This document shows, piece after piece, positions 23,685-36,300 of a stretch of 64,000 bases of DNA. This stretch comes from Endomychus coccineus (taxonomy: Eukaryota > Arthropoda > Insecta > Coleoptera > Endomychidae): the NCBI GenBank assembly GCA_958510875.1, contig OY294067.1:33034912-33098911 (forward strand). The letters are read 5' to 3'. A program made the translations under genes and the position numbers. Position 1 is the first letter of the stretch; the number at the start of each line of letters is the position of its first letter. The notes beneath the pieces were generated by a model, which did not search any database, was not told where the DNA came from, and worked only from the letters and a program-made list of their open reading frames with translations.

Positions 23685-23805
23685 CCCTCCCCATCTTCGT
23701 ACTGAGTATCTATCTTCTCAGTTTATAGTATATTCTTTTGATTTTTAACCATAGTTCAAGGAATGAAACTTAAAGGTATCGATACCATGAGAAAAGCCTA
23801 CATAC

Positions 23806-23931
23806 CTTTGCTAGCTCCGTCGGGTCCACGAAGAATTGTACACTCTTCTATTGTACCAAATGGTGCGAATAACTGTCTGACATCTTCTTCAGTTTGTTGC
23901 TTGCTGAGCATACCCACGAACAGCTTTCGAT
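23806..23931 (-). CDS. Internal exon of a CELF/Bruno-family RNA-binding protein (RRM2)
   Basis: The exon is 126 bp on the minus strand: acceptor AACTACAG before 23931 and donor GTATGT after 23806. It encodes [20 protein letters not shown] and onward to the GPDGASKG turn. This holds RNP2 (LFVGML), helix 1 and strand 2 of RRM2 of CELF/Bruno proteins, which regulate splicing and translation through U/G-rich RNA. Exon phases fit the family: it begins with the last two bases of the Asp codon and ends with the first base of the Gly codon of SKG, where relatives continue with CAFVKF (RNP1). The sequence is closest by memory to Bruno-3/CELF3-6 type proteins; the paralogue is not certain. No neighbouring exon was found, so introns on both sides are probably long and full of transposons. 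Confidence 0.88.
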
Positions 23932-25350
23932 CTGTAGTTACAAAATAGACGTTATAATTCACGATAAACAATGATAGATTGAACACACATAAACATAACT
24001 AACGCAGGTGCAAATCCATATAATAGATCACTAAATATTGACACTCAAGGTAAGAGCTCGGGAGCTAGCGCTCAATGACACATTAGGAACTATTTATTGG
24101 TTTGTCTCTGAGGCAGAGCGGGAAGCAAGGAAAAGTGGTCTGACGTAATTGGATCAAAGTCGCTTTCCGAAAATCAGGACAACCTCTAATGAAAAGCTCA
24201 TCTGAGCGGAGAGGTAGCCCGGGACTAGGCACTTAATTTCGTTTGTAAATCCCAAAGGCCGAAAGTTTATTTTACTATCGGGGTATACATCCGTTCACGT
24301 TTTATCATTTAACATTCCGTTTAAGGAATATTTACTCTTTCGATACTTATTTCCCAGGCGTATTAATATGTTATAAACAGGAAATGGCTATAAAAGTTGC
24401 ATTTCAACATGTTTCTGGAACGTTTCTACGAATACTTTCTACTTTGGCGGCACTACATTCCTTAAATCTACAAGAAACTATTGAACCTTACAATCCAAGG
24501 AGTACCGACTGGAAATTTCGTTCCTTGTATTCTTTTTATTCTACTACTACAGTTTCAGCGAATTTATTCAACATTCAAAAATTGTTGTTGAAATGCTAGA
24601 GCATTTTCATGAGTACAGCTAAATGAACACACTTTTATGAGAAAATATTTATTTGTGATCGCTATGCTTCTAGTTGTAGGAGGTATTAATGAAACATCGC
24701 ATAACATGAACCAGATCATTGCCGGATGATATTTCTACAATAACAAGAATGTGTAGGAGTTTGCTTTCCCAGAATGTGAGTTTTCCTGTTACTGGATATC
24801 TGAATAATAACTCTTGTCATTAAAAGCACATCTATCAACAGTTATTGCTCTGAATATTACATTCTATGCATAAAAAATCTGTATTTAAGTATGTACCTCT
24901 AGTTTCATCGTAATATACGCTGGCACTATTGAATAGAATCAGCCATTACGTGATGCAAATTCATTATAAACCTGACTAAAACAACTATTAAAAGTTTCAT
25001 TTCCACTAATTCAATAAATGAATGTAACTAAGTTTTGCTATCACCGTAGTTTGTTCAAACAGATATTACTAAGTACTCCACTCTGAACAACAGTGTTTCG
25101 ACAGTGACAATAGAGCTCTGAATTTTCCCATTCTCAATAATTTTCAAGCCCATTAGAGCATGTCGGATTCTAACAAACCAATTAATCAAATTCACATTTT
25201 GTGTTCGATTGCCGGATGCTTGGATTAAGGTTTAACCAATGATTCTTCTAGTTTTTGGCGCATCACAACTTAGGAGTACCAGAGTGGAAACTATGTGCAA
25301 TATGATACTTACAAATGTGTCAGCCTAGTTCAATCAATGAGCTGGGAAAT
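23932..25350. other. Likely intron, no feature recognised
   Basis: Upstream intron of the CELF-type exon on the minus strand. No repeat or open frame was identified with confidence. Confidence 0.4.
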
Positions 25351-26608
25351 TATCGAAACATTTTGTAGACGGTCGCACCGTAAATTTTTTTTTTGCATGA
25401 TGTTCTATGGACCATGAAAGTCTTTCGTGACTACTGAGCGATATACCAGTCGCCCAAAATTCAACCCTACACTCAAAATTAACCCCATTCTCAACCCATC
25501 TTTTTAAGTTTTAATTCATCAAAAAATGGAAATTAGGCCTCCAAAATGAGTTATAGAAGGTTTTTTGGAAAATTTCAATGAACAGAAAATCTGGGAAATT
25601 TGGCCATTTTCACGCAAATTTTCTAATTTTTCGAGTGATTAGCGTTTTTTACGTAATAGGAGGTTAACAGTCGAGTATCTCGATCCCAAATAGCAAAAAA
25701 ATTTGCGGAAAACTATGTAAAAAACCTGGAAAAAAATTTTTCCACGTCATATAAATCATAGTTTAGATCACTGTGAAGTTTTTTTCAGTCGCTGATTACG
25801 AATTTGATACTTAAAATGTTCAGAAATATTATTTTCCGGAAAAACTGGGAAAATGTTAGCATGAAGTCTCCATTTCTTTTAAATGTCGTGCCACACGTCA
25901 TCGTAGAGGTTCTTTTCATCGCTGATTACGAATTTGATACCGAAAATGTTGAAAAATATCATTTCCGGTAAAACGCGAAAAATTTTATCATGAATTCTCC
26001 TTCCTTTCATATGTAATTTTTCGAGTGTAGTGTTGATTTACATTTATGTTTTCGATAGAAAATTCATATTCAGCGACCAAAAAAAACCCTACGATGACGT
26101 ATCGAACGGTTCTTTCAATAAAGTTATAATGTTTTTCCTTGGGATTTTATGTGATTTGTATTTTGGCAATTTAAGATTGACATAGAAAATATAAAGGTGT
26201 ATCAACACGACATTCGAAAAATTCCAATCAAAAGAAAGGATAACTCATAATACAATTATCTGCGTTTTTCCGGAAAATATATTTTTTTAACATTTTAAAC
26301 ATCAAATTCGTAGTCAGCGACCCAAAAAACCCCTACAGAGACCTATCACACGAATTTCCATGACGTGGAAAGATTTTATTTCGAAATTCATGATTGTCAA
26401 TCTTTATTATGCAGAAAACGCTAATCACGTGATAAATGAGGATATTCGCGTGAAAATTACCAAATTTTCCGTCCATTGAATGAATTTTCCGGGAAATGAC
26501 CTAAGATTCGTGATCAGTGACGTAAAAAACTTCCTAGAACCAATTTTGGAGGTTCAATATTCATATTTTGATAAATTGAAAATTATCTTAAAGAGAGGGG
26601 TTGAGATT

Positions 26609-28316
26609 GATTGATTTAAATCTATTTCTTGATAGCAATCGGAAACCAGATATAATTTGCTTCAGTGAACATTGGATGTGTACAGGTGAGGAAGTCTATT
26701 GTAATTTGGAAGGATATGTACTAGCTGCTTGCTTCTGCAGGCATCTATCAAAAAATGGTGGTACTTGTATATATGTAAAGGAATATTTAGCCATAAAGTG
26801 CAGAAATGTGAGAAAATTTAATAACTACTTAACTGAGAAGACATTGGAGTTTTCTGCCATTCACCTAAAATATTTGAATTTAACTGTGCTGTGCATTTAT
26901 CATTCACCTGCAGGAAATTATAATGATCTCTTACGGAAACTGCAATATCTCCTTAATGATATATATAATGCCAACAAAGGTAAATTAATTTTATGTGGAG
27001 ACTTTAATATCAACTTTCTTCTTCAATCTAGGGAAAAAATAAGCCTTACAAATCTCCTATCTACATATAACCTTAGTCAAGGAGTATTTACTCCAACACG
27101 AATAACCTCATCATCACAGAGCTGTATAGACAATATTTTTGTAAACTTTTCTGAATTCAAGGTTGAAATAATTGATTACGGTTTTTCGGATCATAGCGCA
27201 CAGCTTATTAGTTCTCAAAGTATTCCATATGTTGAAAGAAATAACTATCACTTCAAAAGATCATATACCAAAGCAAATATATCAAAGTTCATACTCAAAC
27301 TCGGCAAAATCCAATGGAATTTAACAATAAGTTCAATAAACGCGGAAAACTATAATGAATATTTTCAATTCTTTGTTGACGAAATGCAGAACTGCTTCAA
27401 ACATTGTTTCCCACTAAAAAAGTTTCAGAATAAAAACAAAAACAATAATTGGATGACTAGTGGTATCAAAACTTCCTGTAGACAGAAAAGGTATCTTATT
27501 AAACAAAAAAAGATTGTTAATGACTTAAATTTTACAAATTATACTAAAAAATATAATAAAATCTTAAAAAAAGTAATAATTCTTGCTAAAAATCATAAGA
27601 TAAAGCGAGATTTACATCAGTGCGAAAATAAAACTAAAAAAATCTGGCAAATAATAAACAATGAAATAAAGAAAAAGGAAACCACAGAAAATATTGAATT
27701 GTACATTAATGGAAAAATTGAAACAAACTCAAATGTTGTAGCTGAAGAATTCAATAAATACTTCTTAAACACAAGTAATCATTCAAAAATGAGCAAACAT
27801 GATCAGTTATGCATTAATCAATATCTGAAATCTTCTTACAAAAACATTAATCACACCTTTTTTATAAATCCAACTAACAGTATAGAGATTCTTTCGATTT
27901 GCCAATCAATGAAATCTAAAACATCTTCAGGCTACGACAATATTTCTACAAAATTACTAAAAGAGTGTATAAACGTTCTGGCTGAACCATTGTCATTTTA
28001 TTTTAATGAGTCAATTGAATACGGCATGTTTCCTGATGCACTAAAAATCTCACATATCCTACCAATTCCAAAAAAAGGTGATAAACATCAAATTACCAGT
28101 TATCGACCCATATCATTATTGACAAGTGTCTCGAAAGTTTTTGAAAAATTAATGTACAGTAGATTATCAAACTTCTTAAAAAAGTTCAACATTATTTCAG
28201 AAAATCAACATGGCTTTCAAACCAACAAATCCACTTCCTCGGCCATGTTTGACATAACTACCTTCATAAATAAACATCTTGATCAAAAAAAAACTTGTGG
28301 GGGCAGTTTCGTGTGA
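26609..28316 (+). pseudogene. LINE ORF2: endonuclease and N-terminal RT, first copy
   Basis: Apurinic-type endonuclease motifs are visible: IICFSEHW (catalytic Glu), GDFNINFL and SDHSAQL (catalytic Asp-His). The first strand of the domain is missing through 5' truncation. A linker and the reverse-transcriptase entry motifs follow (PIPKKGDKHQITSYRPISLL, then the GFQTNKSTS turn). The frame ends at 28316 because the A tract at 28285-28293 has nine A's where the other copies have eight, shifting the frame just before RT motif A (DFSKAFDS). The clade is uncertain within the CR1/L2/Jockey assemblage. Confidence 0.85.
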
Positions 28317-30464
28317 TTTCTCCAAAGCTTTTGATAGCATTTGTCATGAGATTATTTTACAATCCAATGGAATTTAACAATAAGTTCAATAAACGCGGAA
28401 AACTATAATGAATATTTTCAATTCTTTGTTGACGAAATGCAGAACTGCTTCAAACATTGTTTCCCACTAAAAAAGTTTCAGAATAAAAACAAAAACAATA
28501 ATTGGATGACTAGTGGTATCAAAACTTCCTGTAGACAAAAAAGGTATCTTATTAAACAACAAAAGATTGTTAATGACGTAAATTTTACAAATTATACTAA
28601 AAAACATAATAAAATCTTAAAAAAAGTAATAATTCTTGCTAAAAATCATAAGATAAACCGAGATTTACATCAGTGCGAAAATAAAACTAAAAAAATCTGG
28701 CAAATAATAAACAATGAAATAAAGAAAAAGGAAACCACAGAAAATATTGAATTGTACATTAATGGAAAAATTGAAACAAACTCAAATGTTGTAGCTGAAG
28801 AATTCAATAAATACTTCTTAAACACAAGTAATCATTCAAAAATGAGCAAACATGATCAGTTATGCATTAATCAATATCTGAAATCTTCTTACAAAAACAT
28901 TAATCACACCTTTTTTATAAATCCAACTAACAGTATAGAGATTCTTTAGATTTGCCAATGAATGAAATCTAAAACATCTTCAGGCTACGACAATATTTCT
29001 ACAAAATTACTAAAAGAGTGTATAAACGTTCTGGCTGAACCATTGTCATTTTATTTTAATAAGTCAATTGAATACGGCATGTTTCCTGATGCACTAAAAA
29101 TCTCACATATCCTACCAATTCCAAAAAAAGGTGATAAACATCAAATTACCAGTTATCGACCCATATCATTATTGACAAGTGTCTCGAAAGTTTTTGAAAA
29201 ATTAATGTACAGTAGATTATCAAACTTCTTAAAAAAGTTCAACATTATTTCATAAAATCAACATGGCTTTCAAACCAACAAATCCACTTCCTCGGCCATG
29301 TTTGACATAACTACCTTCATAAATAAACATCTTGATCAAAAAAAACTTGTGGGGGCAGTTTCGTGTGATTTCTCCAAAGCTTTTGATAGCATTTGTCATG
29401 AGATTATTTTACAATCCAATGGAATTTAACAATAAGTTCAATAAACGCGGAAAACTATAATGAATATTTTCAATTCTTTGTTGACGAAATGCAGAACTGC
29501 TTCAAACATTGTTTCCCACTAAAAAAGTTTCAGAATAAAAACAAAAACAATAATTGGATGACTAGTGGTATCAAAACTTCCTGTAGACAAAAAAAGTATC
29601 TTATTAAACAAAAAAAGATTGTTAATGACGTAAATTTTACAAATTATACTAAAAAATATAATAAAATCTTAAAAAAAGTAATAATTCTTGCTAAAAATCA
29701 TAAGATAAAGCGAGATTTACATCAGTGCGAAAATAAAACTAAAAAAATCTGGCAAATAATAAACAATGAAATAAAGAAAAAGGAAACCACAGAAAATATT
29801 GAATTGTACATTAATGGAAAAATTGAAACAAACTCAAATGTTGTAGCTGAAGAATTCAATAAATACTTCTTAAACACAAGTAATCATTCAAAAATGAGCA
29901 AACATGATCAGTTATGCATTAATCAATATCTGAAATCTTCTTACAAAAACATTAATCACACCTTTTTTATAAATCCAACTAACAGTATAGAGATTCTTTC
30001 GATTTGCCAATCAATGAAATCTAAAACATCTTCAGGCTACGACAATATTTCTACAAAATTACTAAAAGAGTGTATAAACGTTCTGGCTGAACCATTGTCA
30101 TTTTATTTTAATAAGTCAATTGAATACGGCATGTTTCCTGATGCACTAAAAATCTCACATATCCTACCAATTCCAAAAAAAGGTGATAAACATCAAATTA
30201 CCAGTTATCGACCCATATCATTATTGACAAGTGTCTCGAAAGTTTTTGAAAAATTAATGTACAGTAGATTATCAAACTTCTTAAAAAAGTTCAACATTAT
30301 TTCATAAAATCAACATGGCTTTCAAACCAACAAATCCACTTCCTCGGCCATGTTTGACATAACTACCTTCATAAATAAACATCTTGATCAAAAAAAACTT
30401 GTGGGGGCAGTTTCGTGTGATTTCTCCAAAGCTTTTGATAGCATTTGTCATGAGATTATTTTAC
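27308..30464. repeat. Three tandem copies of a 1052/1053-bp LINE segment
   Basis: Unit starts (aatccaatgg) are at 27308, 28361 and 29413; the third copy ends at 30464, where the native sequence continues into motif A. Copies 2 and 3 share differences from copy 1: GACGTAAAT for GACTTAAAT, AATAAG for AATGAG, TTCATAAAA for TTCAGAAAA, and A8 for A9. Copy 2 alone has TTTAGATTT for TTTCGATTT. At each internal junction attattttac is joined to aatccaatgg with little or no overlap. Confidence 0.93.
28437..29255 (+). pseudogene. LINE ORF2 segment, second copy
   Basis: Repeats the linker and RT N-terminal part of ORF2, broken by TAG at about 28947 (L* in place of LS) and by TAA in place of the Glu codon at about 29253-29255 (IIS* in place of IISE). 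It encodes no complete domain. Confidence 0.85.
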
Positions 30465-31516
30465 ATAAATTGGAGTATATAGGAATACGCGGACTGAGCC
30501 TGGAATGGTTCAGATCTTACTTAACGGATCGCAAACAATATACGTTAATAAATAATAGACACGAAAATGAAATTTTTTTTTCAAATTGTGGAAACATAGT
30601 AAGTGGTGTACCCCAAGGCTCTATATTAGGAACCATATTGTTTACAATCTTTATAAATGACTTACCATCAGCTGTGTCGTCCGCAGTTTTAACACTTTTT
30701 GCTGATGATGCTATCTCTTTAAATATTAGTAATTCGAAAGAAGAACTCACTCATAATATAAATAATACAATATGTGAAATAGATACTTGGTGTAAAGTCA
30801 ATCACATCAACCTAAACATGGGCAAAACTCAATGCATTAAATTTAATTTATTTTTTTACAACCAAAATCTGAATGAGCCAGCTGTCTTCGACATTCAATA
30901 TGTTGATTATATTAAATGTCTGGGATTTATATTAGATTCTAATATAAATTGGAAATTGCATGTTAGGGAAGTAAACAAAAAATTGACTAAGTCATGTTAC
31001 TGTGTACGAGTAATGAAAGCAAAGGGTCTTGATTATGAAACTTGCAAACTTGTATATTATTCCAACTTTGTTTCAGTGATGTCATATGGCATTCTGTTTT
31101 GGGGTTATTCGACAGAGTGGAAATCTACTTTTATTTTGCAAAAATATGCAATGCGAATATTAAACAATCTTAAGTTTGGTAATTCCTGCAAACCATTTTT
31201 TAAGGAAAAGAAAATTTTGACATTTCCCTCTCTATTTATCCAAGAATCATTGAAATTTGTTCACAGAAACAGACAGTTATATAATTTTTCCACTTCAAAT
31301 ACTCGTCAACTAAACAATCTCATCATTTTTCCAAAGCATAATACAACTACCTTTCAAAAAAGTTTCTATTACACGAGTTCATCTTTATACAATAGACTTC
31401 CTAATAAGTATAAATCATTTTCACTACCTAAATTTAAATCATGTATAAAAAAGCTCTTGTTAGAAAAAGCTTACTACTCTGTAAACGATTACTTATCGGA
31501 AACTAGCCTAGTCTAA
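29489..31516 (+). pseudogene. LINE ORF2: RT domain and C-terminus, third copy
   Basis: The frame runs to the same TAA as copy 2 (30305-30307), then resumes in the same register and stays open to 31516. RT motifs: A in VSCDFSKAFDS, B in SGVPQGSILGTILF, C in LFADDAISL, followed by LGFILDSNINWK and a thumb/C-terminal region of about 200 residues ending SLV. There is no RNase H domain. If the TAA were Glu, as in copy 1, the RT would be uninterrupted from 29489 on, so only a few mutations separate this from a coding copy. Confidence 0.85.
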
Positions 31517-31785
31517 TAGCTTAAGTTCTTGTTTTATATACTTGGGTATCTCTTCTAATACTATATATATGTTTGTTGTATGTATTCATAGATGCAATAT
31601 TCATGGTGTATTCCACATACATTATTGTAATGTTTTTTATTTTGGAATAAATTGAAATTGAAATTGAAAATGGGGTTAATTTTGAGTATAGTGGTGAATC
31701 GGGGGCAATTGGTAGTCACGAATGTACTTCATGGTCCCTAGAACATCATACAAAAAAAAAAATTTTATACGATCGCCTACAAAAT

Positions 31786-32940
31786 TTTTAGATATTCGGC
31801 TTATTTTCTCCACCTTATTGACTGGACTAGTCAAACAAAATCTATCCATTTCATTTGAGATGAAATAAAATTCCATATTTAAGATAAATCTTTTATTAAG
31901 GATAGAAAAGTTTACATCAAGTTTTCGTGATAGGAGGTAGGATGAGTATGAAAAAATGTATCCTCTCCTTATTCATGATAATTGGTTGGAGTTAATGCAA
32001 GGAATTGAGAAGCTGTCACGAAAACCTTTTGCTTGGAAGATGTAATTCGAGAATGGAACTTTTACGCCAACCATGCTCCAAATAGGGAACCTAAAATGGT
32101 CCTACTTGGAATGCTGTTACTATATAGCAACAGGTAATCAATTATCTGCGATGTAAATATCTAAACATTTTGAAAATACTCGAATTAACCACAACATATC
32201 TGATGTACTATGTGCGATACTATAACACATCTAGAGATGAGCAGAATTAACTGGTATTGGCACAATTCTGTTATTACGAATGAACATTTAAGGAATCAAA
32301 ATCTAATAATTACATAGCTACATCTTGTTTATGAGGTGGAGGGTATGAATAATCTATCTGATTGTTGGGTAAAAGGTTACTGTGTATATACTTATTAATT
32401 TTTGACCTACATAAAACCTTAGATAAGATCCACAATTTAAGTTGTATACTCCAGATTTCCCTCCATTCATATTGTGGAAAAAGTATATGCTGCCGTAGTT
32501 TGTGGTAAATTGACTGATTGGAATAATAATTATTCATAGTGGAACCTGTTAAATTCAGCCAAGTTTATCGGAAATGAGAGAGAGACAAATGTGGGCTTTA
32601 CAAGCTGATATGGACGGATCGAAGGACCCTAGAAATTAATAAATAAAAGTAGTCCGATATCTTAATGAACGATCAAACAAATAATTAATAGTTCTCAATT
32701 GCATGTTTTGCATGAACATATTTTTCGTTTGCTACCAGTATATCGTTCATTCCCGCAATAGGTTACACCCAATTACTTAAAATTCCACTAACCATCTATC
32801 CTGGGATTGTTATGAAAATTATATATCATATAAGCCCTTTTGTAGCAGGATTTTACTTTGTAGTAGATGTTTGAAGGAACGGTGTTAGCGAAGCTATAGT
32901 TAAATTAATTCATTGAATTAGTGAAAATCAAATTTTTAAT
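31786..32940. other. No gene recognised
   Basis: AT-rich; no open frame or repeat assigned. Confidence 0.35.
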
Positions 32941-32944
32941 AGTT

Positions 32945-33372
32945 AATAGAAAACGTTTTGGTTTATTAGGTGAGACGAGGCAGATGCGAAGTCACCGATC
33001 AACCATCTTCGGAAGTGATATAATAATTCAAGGAATCGACGGGGAAACAGTTGGAAATACTGCCGCTAGGTGACGGTCCCGCAATAATACGTAGTGAAAT
33101 ACGAACACATTCCCTGTTAGCAGTCAATAGACAACGTTTTGGTACACCAGGTTGAATGTGAAACTTCTGTTTTCCGGCAGATGGTGTTGGAACTCCTAGG
33201 TTCACCAAACACTTTGAGGATGTTTTATCATGTGAATTTCGGAGATTGTTGATTAGTAAGTATCTGCCTCGTCTCACTGACGAGCCCATGAGAAGGGCGA
33301 AACAAATGACTATAGGACGTGTTGCGACTGTTCAACCTGGTGGCCAAAACTTTGTCTATTGACTGCTAACAC
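32945..33372. repeat. Composite hairpin region, probable Penelope-type ends
   Basis: gtgagacgaggcagat at 32971 pairs perfectly with atctgcctcgtctcac ending at 33277. gttagcagtcaatagacaacg at about 33117 pairs with the segment ending at about 33370. A direct repeat of the aacgttttgg segment occurs at 32953 and 33134. A hammerhead core sits inside at 33277-33303, and a related element lies at 52840-53040. Confidence 0.55.
33277..33323 (+). ncRNA. Hammerhead-like core with canonical helix II
   Basis: CUGACGA (33277-33283) is followed directly by GCCC/GGGC with a 7-base loop, then GAAAC (33299-33303). Here there is no extra U. A weak stem III ACA/UGU over a 15-base loop would put GUU as the cleavage triplet, ending at 33323. 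No convincing stem I was found, so activity is doubtful. Confidence 0.45.
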
Positions 33373-33399
33373 GAAATGTATTTATATTCCACTATGCAT

Positions 33400-36300
33400 T
33401 TTTAATACTTATTCAATTTAAAATTCGGGACATACAACAACATAAAGGAAATTACACCATTGAAGCCGGGAAATATCATGGTGTTTTTTGAATGATATAA
33501 TGTCATTGGAGCGTTGTTATGAAACAGTGACCGAAAGAGATAATAATCTAATAGCATAACCTAATCTAATTTAGATTATGTTCTATCGAACCGAGAGGTG
33601 AAGAATTGAATATTAATTGATCATTCTAGAAGTTATCATCACTTTGAATTGCGTTCAATCTTCTGTAACAGAAATCATATATCTCTATTTCGATACAACG
33701 TAAATTGCTGTATCGCATGGAGGACTATCTGGAAATCGAGAAATTCCAATAAGAAAACTTTTGTTTCAGTTTACATTCTTAAAAAGTATGAAAAATGGTT
33801 TCGGAATGTGAAACTTCCAACATACGTGAGATTGAAAACCAGAAGTTGTTGAAGTTAAGTCAATTTGAACTCTGGATGTGTTCACTCTGTTTCATAAGAA
33901 AAAAACTGACAGAAGCTACTTTCCAGAAAGAGGCTCGTGCTTGATGATATTATATGGTTAAATGAGACGGAAATTGAAGTGTCATTCCGATATTAGAAGA
34001 ACTAAACTGGAAATTGATCCTAGGAATATTTTACTAGGGACTGACTTGAGTTTTGAGAAGCAATAATTATTATTACTTTGTGAAACCTGTCGTAATAATA
34101 ATGACAGAGGTGTGACCTACATTTAATTCTGACATAGACTAGAATCAGAATGATAAAAGGAATACTTGTTCGTTTTATTGGGCGCTTCCGATCGAGATGA
34201 AGGCGATATATTCGGAATATTGCTTTGAATACGGCAATGAAATTGAATTTCACGATATTGACATTAAATGTAGGTACCTACGAAATAAAATATTATCAAA
34301 TATTCAATACAATACAACGATATTGATTTCAGCTAAGAAAGAAGGACAGTGGAGGTTGATTCCGAAATGTCACAGAAAAGAGTATTTTCATTTTCAAGGA
34401 TTACGAACAAAATTGGAGTATCATCTAATTATTTCATTGTTTAATGTGTAGAAATAAATTTAATAGATTACATTTGTTGAAATAATAATAAACAATTTTT
34501 TTTCCAAATGACATGGACATACTAAGCGCTGAGAAACATGTATCTTGTTGTTTTCTGAAATTGATAACTCCATTCAATTGATTTCTAAAATGGCTGTATA
34601 GTTTATTTGAACTATTACTGGAGTGAGATCATAAAATTATTAACAACGGATGTATACTCGCAAGGTGAAGGAAAAAAATTTTGGGCAATCCGAGAGATTA
34701 TAATATAAATATGTAATTTGATGTGTTCCAATATTCCGGAAACACAAGCATGCTGAAACATACAAAAATGTACAAATATACACATTCCGATTATCTGATA
34801 TTTTCATTATTCTGAATCTGAATTTGCCGAATGTACCACATCAGGGGATGGGTATAGCTGATGCTTGTTTGTACTCCAATTAGATGGATCCCATTATTAC
34901 AATCAGTAACATTTTCTCTTGTTCAACAATATTTTCAGTTGACAGTTTTCTCCGAAGAAATTCAAAAACTGGATTTCAACTGTTTAACTGCGTATAGAAT
35001 TGGAATATTATAGACTAATCTAATTTCAACAATTCATTTCTTCCAGGAATCAGAAAGGGCAGGGAGTTTCCCAATAAATGAAATTATTGGCTATGAGCTG
35101 GGTAAAAAGGATTCATACTAAAGTTTGACCAATCTAGATTTAATCCTGAAAATTGGATGCTAGATGATACAATGGAATACGACGTGAGCTCATCAAGCTT
35201 GCCAACTATTCTAGTGAAATTCTGCCACCACTAGGAAAATGAGGAGAACTGATGTAAATTCTTGGGAAGTGAAGTTTCGGGAGCTTTAGTACAAAAATGT
35301 TTAGGGTTATATGTAACGAACGTGAAAATCGGAAAAGGAAATTTGGCTTATGCCTTATTGATACTGCCGGTCATTCCTGGCAAGATTCTAGCACTAAAAC
35401 TGATCTTACCCTAATATTTTCATCGAAAACAAAAGATGTCAATTATCATAGGTTAATGAATCCAAACATCTTCCCGCATTGGTTTGGATTTAATTTTTCG
35501 AGTACATTGAACCGGGTTTTCCAACTATCGAATGACTTGCCCCCATATTTTTTTTCAATCTTTGGTCTTGAAAAAAGTTTTATACGAAAGTAAGATATGT
35601 TTCCGAACGGCCGAAAAGAGTGCCACTTATAGAAATATGAACCTAGTTTATATTTTTCTAAATGGGACATCCTATTTTTATTTCTGTTAATCGAATTCTA
35701 AGGGTTTTTTTGATATCATATGAACGTGGCAGGGAAACGAAACGTCAAATAGGAGTGACAATTAGAAAATCGTTATAAAAAGGAAAATGTTGAGTTTAGA
35801 AACACGGTACAATATATTATCACTACATTTGAAAATTAGCAAAAATGCTGCACAAACTGATAATTCCTTTGGAAATTACACTTCAAAAAAATGTATAGCA
35901 AATTTATAAATACTGACGGCGCAATAGAAAAAAGAATATCAAATATGACGAAGAAAGGGAATGGAATGTTTTAGTATATTTCCATAAAAACCCGAATCGA
36001 TCCATCACCGATTTTTCGGGAATTTGCAGTATTCGTGTGGGACTATTCACAGAATATAGAAAAAACATAAAATGAAAGCCTTTAAAATTCTCCCTGTCTA
36101 AAAGTTAAAACCTGAACAAATTCTTGCATAATTTTTTATTATAGGACAAACATCTGGGTGAGTCATTTCGTTGGAAAACCCTGTATACATCTATGCTATA
36201 TCTAGAAGCTGGTGGTCGTCGGGATTATTCTTCCCAGGAATATACCAATATTTTTTTATTTGAGAAACCCTTAGTATTGTGAATAACTTATATGAGAAAC

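Larger units (their letters stand above)
26609..31671 (+). mobile_element. 5'-truncated non-LTR retrotransposon (CR1/Jockey-like) with internal triplication
   Basis: The sequence starts inside the endonuclease domain. It ends with an ataaattg-type 3' end followed by short TTGAAA repeats (31646-31671), a tail style common in CR1/L2/Jockey-group LINEs. It is 5.06 kb long, of which about 2.1 kb is due to two extra copies of an internal 1052-1053 bp segment. There is no ORF1. It sits in the right arm of a foldback repeat. No clear target duplication was found beyond short TTGA-type overlap at the edges. Confidence 0.85.
25352..31785. repeat. Large foldback element, split by a LINE insertion
   Basis: The left arm from about 25352 (attttgtag, a poly-T tract, ctatggaccatgaaag, then ttaaccccattctcaaccc) is mirrored on the right. 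That arm is split: it runs to about 26608 (ggggttgaga) and resumes after the LINE at about 31672 (atggggttaattttgag) to about 31785. Interior units carry the GTCGCTGA-TTACGAATTTGA keyword at 25790, 25917 and, in reverse, at 26070, 26306 and 26508. Length without the LINE is about 1.37 kb. It is of the same family as 49675-51779. Confidence 0.75.
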
